A DNA stretch of 64,000 nt from positions 682,001 to 746,000 of the forward strand of contig CANTFK010000994.1 of the NCBI GenBank assembly GCA_947646735.1. The letters run 5' to 3'. The notes beneath the pieces were generated by a model that saw nothing but the letters and a program-made list of their open reading frames with translations, was not told where the DNA came from and searched no databases. Both the position numbers and the translations under genes were made by a program. Origin of the DNA: Peronospora farinosa (lineage: Eukaryota > Oomycota > Peronosporomycetes > Peronosporales > Peronosporaceae). Of the stretch, positions 57,801 to 64,000 are shown in pieces (the first letter of the stretch is position 1; every line of letters starts with the position of its first letter).

Positions 57801-59707
57801 TCGTGACTCGAAACCGACTACTACGTTCGGCAAAACAGGGCTGGAAAAAACATAATCCGATTCGCATGCTGCTTGGAAAATCACCTGATCGAACTTCATG
57901 GGGAGGAACCAAAGACACGAGCGAGAGGATCGAGCAGCACATGCTTACGAAGATTCGATTACCGGATATGTGCTTTAAGGATGACGAGATGGAAAGCAAG
58001 TATCTCGAAATGACACGATCCGATCGAGTAGATGGAGCACGCACTACTTTCCTCGCTTTGGCAGCGTATGCTTCATTCACTTGTATGCGCGATCTCGTAA
58101 CGAAACTTTTCTCAGTATACAGCTCGTATGAAGATCAGGAAGATATCTCGCCGAAGATGTACATGATCCTGTTACTTTTTCGGGGTCCATTTGCAATCGT
58201 AGCGATATTGGTAGCACGGCGTGTCCGTGATGAGTTTGTCTGCTACTCGGAGACCAAGCTTCGTAATGTGCTTCTTGGGTTGTATCTCGTTGGACTCCTC
58301 GCATTTACGTTGGCTCAGGCACTTTTGTGGGGTCTCAGCTACGAAGCAGATATCGATACGTCACCTCGCTACGTGAATTTGTGCTTGGACACAGTGCTGG
58401 CGATGTTTGTCGTTTCCAACGGCCGCTCGATCTTGTATCGTCATGTGGTCGTGTTTAACGCCATAGCTCTGGTAATGGTGACTATCACTACACTGGTATC
58501 TCTGCAAAGGTATCATCAAGACGCTGCAAAGTTCAATTCCAAGTTCAAAACGAGCTACCCGATAGTACTCACGTACTTTTCAGTGGTGGCGAATATCATC
58601 GCATCACAAAGTACCGAGTTCTTTACACGGCGTCAAATCTGGCTCAAGACCCGTACTCAGCTGGAAACCATGAACGCTGATCGACTACTGTATCAAATGT
58701 TGCCAGCCGCTGTAGTTATGCGACTAAAAGAGGGAGAAATGGTCTGTGACGAGCATCAGCAAGTGGGAATCCTGTTTTCAGACATCAAGGGGTTCACGTC
58801 TATCGCTTCACAAGCTGCTACAGCTCAAGTTGTCGACATTTTAGCCTCGCTCTTTTGTGCGTTTGACAAGCTCACTGAAAAGCACGGTGTGTTTAAGATG
58901 CAGACCATCGGTGACGCGTACGTGATTGTTTCAGGTCTGCCGTACGCGGACATGAGTCTTGGTTCTGATCTAGTGACAAATTCCGCTAGTACTCCAAACA
59001 TGTCAAAGGTAGATGCTGCGTCAAGTTTGGGGCTCACATCCACGTTGCCTCGGGTAGCTAGCAACCGTGTTCTAAACTGGGAACGGAAGCATGGCGCAGT
59101 ACGAAAATTCGGTGATACCCCACAAGGCTCAGACACGAAGCTGAGATCGTTTCTACTGCAACGAAATGCGTTGAAAACCAAAGATCAAATGCATTTGCGC
59201 AGCCACATCCGTGATCTGCTTGCTATGGCTCGTGACATGCACCAGGAGGTGCGTAAAATACAAGACCCAAACACCGGTGAGCGGTTGCAAATGCGTATCG
59301 GCATCCACATTGGTTACATCATTGGTGGTGTGATCGGAACGACCACGCTACGTTACGACATGTGGGGTCCAGATGCACTCACAGCCAACGAGCTTGAATC
59401 CAATGGCGTTCCTGAGAAAATTCTTGTAAGTCCTGCTGTGCAAGAAGTCGTCAAGGACATGGCCGATATTCGTTGTACGCCCCATGGCAAGATCAATTGT
59501 ACGAACGTTCCGATGATGGACACATATCTCGTCGATTTCATTGAGCCGGTCGGAAGAATCAATGACAACAGCACCAAAAGCAGTGGAAAATGCGATCTAC
59601 TTCGACCAGCATCTAGCTTTGGTGACTTGGATCAAGGCAAAAGACACCATGATAACCCCCCACGTGAGCACCATCAGATAGTTATACAGCTATCGAATCT
59701 TCGTTAA
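51857..59707 (+). CDS. P4-type ATPase fused to two guanylyl cyclase domains
   Basis: One exon encodes 2616 aa, starting at the ATG at 51857. Residues about 80-1500 are a P4-ATPase (lipid flippase): QFRRVANFYFLI, DGES at 270-273, TM4 with PISLYISLEVVKW, phosphorylated Asp517 in DKTGTLTKNQM, KGAD, and GDGGND at 1125-1130, then further membrane helices. A second six-helix cassette (about 1570-1730) leads through QILQNMLPEHIVQRM into cyclase C1 (about 1770-1930), and a third cassette (about 2060-2260) leads into C2 (about 2300-2550). C1 has metal Asp1777, but Lys1821 replaces the second metal Asp; it keeps Glu1817, Ser1888, Asn1895 and Arg1899. C2 has both metal Asps (2309, 2353) but Leu2508 and Glu2512 replace Asn and Arg. 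One active site per pair is therefore expected, and Glu1817 favours GTP. Alveolates have the same fusion for cGMP signalling. Confidence 0.93.
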   Translation: MASSPHPKVYPSEIRNVAASTSNVTLVSQKHDTISSADSVGTSHDSNVLSRNKPGWCARTLRRNRVEDHARDSTNTDDNSDDSEELCKTRLLFVNNVRRTMEYAAYMQKHHHADPYWTNTVCSSKYTAFNFLPKSLFEQFRRVANFYFLIISLLQLCTKLSPTNEYSTIGPLTIVLIATMIKEGLEDRARHRQDWTVNHGKVETLDDAEGRRKTQDTRGHVGGFRPTFWKNLRVGHLIKIYDHEQVPADIVLLFSSHETGEVMCETASLDGESNLKVRHCIKWNRLVPHEPNEFGDTIHGEVRCEAPNKRLYNFDGVLRLSRVKVQAFDEPQRLAKDQESTHETEEMSITIENVLLRGMKLCNTKWVIGVVVGGGNDTKLMQNMKAIPSKFSRLDRIANRCIFLIFAVLFCICCFSSIQALLLATRVHKKTSFTTTYFAVTKSTLAYFLEAWITHLILYNNMVPISLYISLEVVKWYQARRIERDPKMRCSITGRGVTARTSNVNEDLGQIKYIFSDKTGTLTKNQMLFKVCSIGGVIFDSSNMHLRRTAQDIHDDLREENDMMLKFGAVIGANREGTANKRQPSSYVSVVDKDVRTHSQLIEFMKSPSGLSTKDKLAVELARPFFRCLLLCHSASVSIEKPNDQTHERSVTGRTSTDNAEGSGSQRQDGEVNSSMSQSTEATDAFSFLRNDRKFFGSSPDEVALLNAALEFDCVYERRDGDVIHIRLFGKPESYQLLALNEFDSTRKCMSVVVKRLHQDESEVSLANSMHTQTRDSLGYSDSSETDVDRLSNDSEPDDHEILVFSKGADTVMFANAHKDEDISKFALHVHYFAAMALRTLLLGYRTLSSTEYHTWKYQFDAAKKAVSNREQQCEEVAKQIEKSSKLLGATGVEDVLQDGVRECISQLSLGGINIWMLTGDKDETAISVAHMCGLIGPKSKIIIIKGKNKQDCLDEIAKARRKLKRDGVWVPGVASQDISLVINGEALEYLLADALLSSSQALYVNADYHVTPNSIQASHSDSTFSHNDTLDGLGNEHDSSQSESMSSKLVDDVPIPAILNTRAGSSRTWITDTNDTVQLAHELFQELASQCRTVVACRLSPMQKAQVVSLMKAAPGSPLTLAVGDGGNDVSMIQEAHVGVGIYGHEGMQAVRAADFAIVTFLHLSRLLLVHGRWNHLRVARVILFSFYKNMALIMTLFLYSFYNGFSGQTLYESYLMVGWNVLYTVLPIFVLGILDEDIRDRAVLRYPFVYRSCLKKSELSIQGLGIWIANALFHSCLVCFVVLKTMDGVSSKYSHANGLFPDGTAVYGALIITVTLKASLHMQCLYRWTRAHYISLLGGFGMYILFVVTYSQAYRMFPGFDVFRDFEGLAPILFSEMLYWNLLFFTSITCLCADLAVMYLKKMYLPSSNDIILEIDSGLGDLPAVLVRNADRSTGNIHATKLIYSSSDRSDDGSYAGGGSAAGSARSSNGKWTPSLLEGEWSQQFRDFDQPSEHDELSKQLVLIQRDLSQEIGHPDPFMQEDDVHSSRALRVQPPIHPLTLEFMGEEHQRLEMEYEITFAFRERSRVMLCLKVMAFMIPLYAVYELFWEEESMYIWIRVSYFVCDLLFMRFVRTKYFVQHYQIAILLPYCIVGMVLTLTISDTGKFAAALYPVGLFVVIRVKFLYALLLSMYNFAFYMLAERLCSMNYSNGVDMSDLMLFALYLMLVIIFGAYACYSLQITMRRDFLQSRSLLIEQKRSTQILQNMLPEHIVQRMQKGDTLISEDEQDVTILFCDIADFASFVNRFSPTEVVSLLDRVYSLFDQICQKHDVRKMETVGKTYMACAGLQGKDRGREAALRAVSMALDMLTCLEKCRASNGNGIKLRIGIHSGRVVSGLVGIKKQQFSLFGDTVNTASRMQSTGVTGRCQISHVTYTKLVKHFTFEERQIDVKGKGSMKAYLVGEPISQVAQMSCVGQLELTSEHDLVSMPSLAVNVSCPFVVTRNRLLRSAKQGWKKHNPIRMLLGKSPDRTSWGGTKDTSERIEQHMLTKIRLPDMCFKDDEMESKYLEMTRSDRVDGARTTFLALAAYASFTCMRDLVTKLFSVYSSYEDQEDISPKMYMILLLFRGPFAIVAILVARRVRDEFVCYSETKLRNVLLGLYLVGLLAFTLAQALLWGLSYEADIDTSPRYVNLCLDTVLAMFVVSNGRSILYRHVVVFNAIALVMVTITTLVSLQRYHQDAAKFNSKFKTSYPIVLTYFSVVANIIASQSTEFFTRRQIWLKTRTQLETMNADRLLYQMLPAAVVMRLKEGEMVCDEHQQVGILFSDIKGFTSIASQAATAQVVDILASLFCAFDKLTEKHGVFKMQTIGDAYVIVSGLPYADMSLGSDLVTNSASTPNMSKVDAASSLGLTSTLPRVASNRVLNWERKHGAVRKFGDTPQGSDTKLRSFLLQRNALKTKDQMHLRSHIRDLLAMARDMHQEVRKIQDPNTGERLQMRIGIHIGYIIGGVIGTTTLRYDMWGPDALTANELESNGVPEKILVSPAVQEVVKDMADIRCTPHGKINCTNVPMMDTYLVDFIEPVGRINDNSTKSSGKCDLLRPASSFGDLDQGKRHHDNPPREHHQIVIQLSNLR

Positions 59708-60139
59708 GTGAGTAAAACACTTTTGCCTTGTTCATGACAGTTGAAGTTGTCGTTTTGGGCCGTGATGTACCACCGACTACTCAAAGTCAAGTGCTAGACA
59801 TATCTCCATCATGATAAGTTGCTTCGGATCCGACCCAATGGATCAAATATGCGTACGCTAGGGATGGCGGCTAGTGCATGTCATCTGCACTATGTCGAGG
59901 CACTTTCCAGGCTTGCACAGCGTTTTCTTGGCGATAGTTGGGTGCAATAACTTGCAAGACCCGTCAGCGCGCGCTTGATGCAGGCAAGAATAGTTGTGGG
60001 GTTTGCTCATTTCTTGCCCGACAGGAAAAGAACGAATGCTGGAACGAACGAAGAGAAAAAGCGCCGTCGCCAAAGCGACGCGTTCAAGGGTAAAAGGTAT
60101 CCACCGTATAAAGCTACACGTACCAGTGTGTCATACATT
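59708..60139. other. Intergenic region between the convergent cyclase and ankyrin genes
   Basis: About 430 bp of 3' flanks. Short open stretches on both strands show no motif. Confidence 0.65.
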
Positions 60140-61975
60140 CTACAGCCATACGAACCACTGCCGCCATCCAGAAGGTTTTACAAGACTTGAGTGCTGCTCA
60201 TTTCTGGCTTCACTGAGGTTGTCGAGATGCGGCTGCTTTTGACACCATCTGGGACCTGGACGTACGTGATAGTGCTTTGATGAGCACGTACGGACGTCTG
60301 GATTCATCCAAGCCGATAGAAGTTCTGCCACACGAAAATGACCAGCCTGAAGAGCAGCATGGCGTGCTTCAAAAAGACAACCGCGAATTGAACACCGAAT
60401 CAATGCGTTGACACAATCTACGTTGCCTTGTGCAGCAGCAAGCTCAAGAGTAAATTCATGCGGGCCCTCCTTCCTGTGTTCGCCAAGAAAACGAACAACG
60501 TCTGCATGACCGTTAATAGCTGCGTTTGCCATGGCGTCCTTTGTACAACCTTCGACTCGGCATTCTTGCAAATATTTTACGATTTCCAAGTGGCCGCCAC
60601 TTGCAGCCATGTCCATTGCGTCGGTCGTACATGGTGCATTTCCCTGCTCATGAAGAAACTGCACGATCTCGAAATAACCATTTTGACAGGCAGTATCCAA
60701 TGCTTTGGAAGTGCAGCCATCCGAGCGGTTTGTTACCAAATACCGAACAACGTCAAGATGTCCTCTCCATGCAGCACCATCGATTGCTCTTGTTGTGCAT
60801 CCTTCGTTTCGGTTTTCATGCAAAAACGTGATAATTGACAAGCTTCCAACAAGCGCAGCACCGTCCATGGCATCCGTCGAACAACCTTCCTTACGCTGAG
60901 CATGTAGAAACTTTACCGTCTCCAAATGTCCACTACGAGCTGCTTCATCCATGGCTTTCGTCGTGCAACCTTCGTTGCGATTATCATGGAGAAAACGCAC
61001 GACTTCGAGGAAACCTCCAGCTGCAGCGTTGTCCATAGCGGCAGTCGAGCAGCCTTCTCCACGGTAAGTGTGTAGAAACATCACCATGTCAAGGTGTCCA
61101 TTGCGTGCAGCTCCATCCATAGCAGCAACAGTGCATCCTTCGGTCCGTTGAGTGTGCAAGAACTGCACCACCTCCATGTGTCCGTTTTGAGCAGCACCAT
61201 TCATGGCAGCAACAGTACATCCCTCCGTTCTATGGCGGTGTAAATACTGCACGATCTCCAAATGTCCGTTCGTAGCCGCGCCATCCATGGCGTCTTGCGT
61301 GCACCTCGTCAATAACCTTCCTTCGTCCTCTCTGTCCAGCAAAAACATCAACATCTCCATCTTCCCCGTGGTCGCCACCAAGTCCACAAGTCTTGGGTCT
61401 TCAAAGCCATTCGTCGCCAGCTCTCTCTCCTTTAAGAAAATTAACACTGGTACGCTAGATCGACTCAGATCTTCCGCTTGAACGTTCCTCAACGCCGACC
61501 TCGAAAACTTTTCAGCTACCCACTCGACAATCTCTACTTTGGATGTCGACTCTAGTACCTCTGAGTATCTCACTGCCCACCTCATCAACATACTCCCTAC
61601 TGTTGTACTAGTTAAAGCCTCTATCCCATTACTACTGTCTACTCGCAGCATCCCTGTATCTGCCAAGTACTTTAAAATCTCGAGATGTCCAAATTGAATC
61701 GCACAGCGCGTGGCCCCATCAAACGACAGCTCTGGATGCCGCTGAAACCTCTTAGCAGATGACAATCTCTTCACATGACGAAGCATTTCCATATCTCCCC
61801 GTTCAATTGCAACACGTGGTAAAGCGCCAATGGCAGACCATGGAACTCGTCGATGAATCCGTTGAAAATCAGCGACTAGTGACACGACGGAACCCGGAAC
61901 ACCGTCAATAAATTCCATGAGTAGACGAAAAAGAGATCGGTTGGTTAGAACTACAAAAGCAGCAGTGGATTCCAT
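60140..61975 (-). CDS. Ankyrin-type repeat protein
   Basis: A single exon; the ATG at 61975 (MESTAAFVVLTNRSLFRLLM) is preferred over an upstream start that would lengthen the protein by 41 mostly low-complexity residues, giving 611 aa. The N-terminal 200 residues are helical with degenerate repeats. From about residue 225 onward the protein is a run of about ten 31-33-residue repeats of the form AMDGAARNGHLDMVMFLHTY then R(x)EGC, ending about residue 560, with the variant ELAAAQGNVDCVNALI. The tail is short and basic. Such repeats are ankyrin-like and bind proteins. The EGCT(x)xAMDxAA pattern is typical of large lineage-specific ankyrin families in oomycetes. No other domain or signal peptide is seen. 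The partner is unknown. Confidence 0.88.
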   Translation of the reverse strand: MESTAAFVVLTNRSLFRLLMEFIDGVPGSVVSLVADFQRIHRRVPWSAIGALPRVAIERGDMEMLRHVKRLSSAKRFQRHPELSFDGATRCAIQFGHLEILKYLADTGMLRVDSSNGIEALTSTTVGSMLMRWAVRYSEVLESTSKVEIVEWVAEKFSRSALRNVQAEDLSRSSVPVLIFLKERELATNGFEDPRLVDLVATTGKMEMLMFLLDREDEGRLLTRCTQDAMDGAATNGHLEIVQYLHRHRTEGCTVAAMNGAAQNGHMEVVQFLHTQRTEGCTVAAMDGAARNGHLDMVMFLHTYRGEGCSTAAMDNAAAGGFLEVVRFLHDNRNEGCTTKAMDEAARSGHLETVKFLHAQRKEGCSTDAMDGAALVGSLSIITFLHENRNEGCTTRAIDGAAWRGHLDVVRYLVTNRSDGCTSKALDTACQNGYFEIVQFLHEQGNAPCTTDAMDMAASGGHLEIVKYLQECRVEGCTKDAMANAAINGHADVVRFLGEHRKEGPHEFTLELAAAQGNVDCVNALIRCSIRGCLFEARHAALQAGHFRVAELLSAWMNPDVRTCSSKHYHVRPGPRWCQKQPHLDNLSEARNEQHSSLVKPSGWRQWFVWL

Positions 61976-62196
61976 GCTAGAAGGCGACAAAGGGTGTCGA
62001 AAACAACACCAACTTGAGAAATGCTCGTGACAATTAAAGGGGTTTTTATAGAGGGGAGGGGGAGGTACGTTTGGTGAAAGAAACAGGACGATAAGCACCT
62101 GTCCAGGACGGTAATATATATAAATGATCCTTGAGTTGCAGTTGGTTTGTGCAACTTATAAAAATAACTTACCGGAATTTTGGGAATAAAAACCTG

Positions 62197-64000
62197 ATGC
62201 AGACTGTGGATCAGTCTTCCAGTATCAGCGTGTCGTTTCGTCCGACTGATATGGACATCAGCTTAATGGCTAATGAGGTATCACCTAGAAGCTATGATAA
62301 CTCATTGCAGGATTGTACACGTGAAGAAGAAGCGACTCATGAAGCAGAACAATTTAATTTTCACGCGTACGACCAAAATTTATTAGTAAAATGCTGAAAC
62401 CCTAATGTAATATTGCAATATATTGTGATATGGTGCTAGGTCTTTTGGGATCATGACTGGACGGCGATTACAACGTCGGTATCGAGGCGTGTATCAGAAA
62501 TACTCATTGGTGACCCAGTTGGTCACGTGGCTCCTTGTCATTTATATTATTGTCATATTCGCAGCAGGTGCTGTCAACAATTCCGGTACGAAATATCACG
62601 TTAGGGTTTTTTGTATTCTTAGGGTATATCGGGAACTCCTGACATTTGTTATTTGTGTTATTGTCATAGACACGGATGGACAGGCATCATTATCGGACAG
62701 TACTTTTTACTTTGTAGTGATTGTGCTTGGTCTGTACATTCTCGTCAAGTTGGCATTGATTGTGCGATGGATAATTTACTGGATTATTTTTGCTGAATTG
62801 CTAACGTATGCAATCACTGGTGATCTGTACTTGTTGTTCTGGAGTGGTGACGATGCCGTGACAAATACGGATCGACAAGTGCGTTCTGTCATGATCATTG
62901 TCCTCGTTTCGGTCGAAATTCTTACGGTAATTACGTATGGTTTCACACATTATGTGTATCCATGGATGGTGCTTGGTCAGAAATTTGATACCCAGGGGTG
63001 GTGGAATATTAAACCCGGTATCGAGACCAACACGTTGACGTATCGCTCTAAAGCGCGCTTTTATACACGAAAGCGCGACGTAGTCAAGTACTGTGGAGGA
63101 CTGAATGCACAAGGTCAACCACATGGATACGGCATGTGGACTGACACGGGGTATCATGGCGAGAAATTGACAGGACAATGGGAGAATGGTGTCCCTATTG
63201 GCCCATTCCGTAGTTTTGAGCACGGAAGTGGTTATTCATTTGTGAACATCCGTGTCGGATTTTGCCACAACCGAGCTGAGAAGGGGTCTACAGATATTTT
63301 CTTTTTTCCAAAGCACTCGGAGAACGGTTTAAACTGGGGTGTAGCAAGCGTGGAGTGCTCTGTGTCAGGCGGGTTTTTCAAATACTTGCCTACAGTGACG
63401 CACTTGACGCCATCATATGTGGATGGCGCTCCACTGAATGCGTCAGAATGCCTTTCAGTGCTGCGAACTCCGACGGATGATGTTGTGTTTAACCACAACG
63501 AAAAAGTGATGCTGGAAGGACAACCTCACAGGAAACAGGTCACTAAGCGGCATTTTTTCCGAGAAGAGTCTGCACCTGTGCTTAATTTACCTAGCAGCAA
63601 CGAGGACGACGGTAAAGAAGCATTGGTGCTGCTTCACGGCTACAACTGCTCGCTCGATTATGGCATGAATCGCCTCGCACAGCTTCTTGCGCTTGGGGAC
63701 TTTCCATCATTCATTCACCCTTTTGTATTCAGCTGGCCTAGCGGAGGTGTGCTAGCGTACTTCCAAGGTGAGCATGTTAGCGTTTTTAGTGTACATTGAT
63801 TGACCCATGTAACGCCTTTGTATCTGGATGTGGCAGCAAAACAGACTGGTAGTGAAAGTGAACGCACATCGCATGACTTCGTTTTGTTTCTAAAGAGCTT
63901 GATTGGTGCCGGCTACACAAAGTTGAACATTATCGCACACTCCATGGGAGCGCGTGTTTTCTTTGGCTCCCTTAACAAAGGGCTCTTTGATGAGGTTTTC
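62197..64000 (+). CDS. Multi-pass MORN-like and alpha/beta hydrolase protein, 3' end outside window
   Basis: Four exons are visible: 62197-62366, 62440-62585, 62670-63767 and 63837 to the window edge. The N-terminus is acidic and cytosolic. Membrane helices follow (SLVTQLVTWLLVIYIIVIFA; FYFVVIVLGLYILVKLALIV; a third pair near residues 160-190). A glycine-rich stretch resembling a MORN motif (GQPHGYGMWTDTGYHGEKLT) precedes the hydrolase. Its oxyanion-side text is LVLLHGYNCSLDYGMNRLAQ, and the nucleophile elbow is NIIAHSMGARVFF (GxSxG-type AHSMG). This looks like a DUF900-type esterase. The C-terminal catalytic His is not in the window. The exon 1 splice was chosen because it restores the membrane helix frame. 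Substrate unknown. Confidence 0.8.

Noticed and set aside
61976..62098. Upstream start of the ankyrin protein at 62098
   Set aside because: The added residues are low complexity and overlap the likely promoter; ATG 61975 gives a clean N-terminus.
1..64000. CRISPR arrays, bacterial operons, rRNA or tRNA genes
   Set aside because: None seen: no regular spacer arrays, no rRNA landmarks, and the gene structure is eukaryotic throughout.

Overview
The window reads as nuclear DNA of an oomycete of the Peronosporales kind (Phytophthora or a downy mildew). The grounds are short GT-AG introns (about 50-130 nt), decayed Ty3/gypsy gag-pol sequences and an OTU-bearing LINE of types I recall from Phytophthora, a prolidase, SNAPC3, GPHR and P4-ATPase/cyclase set typical of stramenopiles, and a candidate oomycete initiator. 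The species cannot be fixed from the sequence alone.

Left third (1-23.3 kb): a graveyard of retroelements with no intact host gene. A minus-strand Ty3/gypsy element occupies 1-6023; its 5' LTR is 5704-6023 and its 3' end lies outside the window. A second, plus-strand gypsy element runs from about 6.2 to 11.8 kb and ends in a frameshifted chromodomain. A third gypsy remnant (minus strand, gag only, 12.0-12.96 kb) retains a primer-binding site at 13130-13145. Its 5' LTR appears to be split by a 9.7-kb LINE (13485-23158, minus strand) flanked by a perfect 15-bp target-site duplication. The LINE encodes a CCHC gag-like ORF1 and an ORF2 that carries an OTU-like cysteine protease region ahead of APE endonuclease, reverse transcriptase and a zinc-binding tail. 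All reading frames are broken.

Right two thirds (24.4-64 kb): gene-dense host DNA. In order: a membrane-anchored J protein (-), a seven-exon GFA/CENP-V-like protein (-), an F-box/JmjC hydroxylase (-), two head-to-head alpha-tubulins (- and +), a Vti1-type Qb-SNARE (+, seven exons), a probable Mediator subunit 13 (-), an Xaa-Pro dipeptidase (-), a peroxisomal 3-ketoacyl-CoA thiolase (-), a third alpha-tubulin (-), a membrane-anchored GMC oxidoreductase (+, eight exons), a Golgi pH regulator (+), an SNAPC3 homologue interrupted at a GAA microsatellite (-), a giant P4-ATPase/guanylyl cyclase fusion (+), an ankyrin-repeat protein (-) and a multi-pass alpha/beta hydrolase cut by the right edge (+).

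The genes are housekeeping in character and share no single pathway; several sit in tight divergent or convergent pairs. The most striking locus is the single-exon 2616-codon P4-type ATPase fused to two class III cyclase domains whose catalytic residues are divided between the two domains. Exon structures given below were derived by hand from splice signals and reading-frame continuity.
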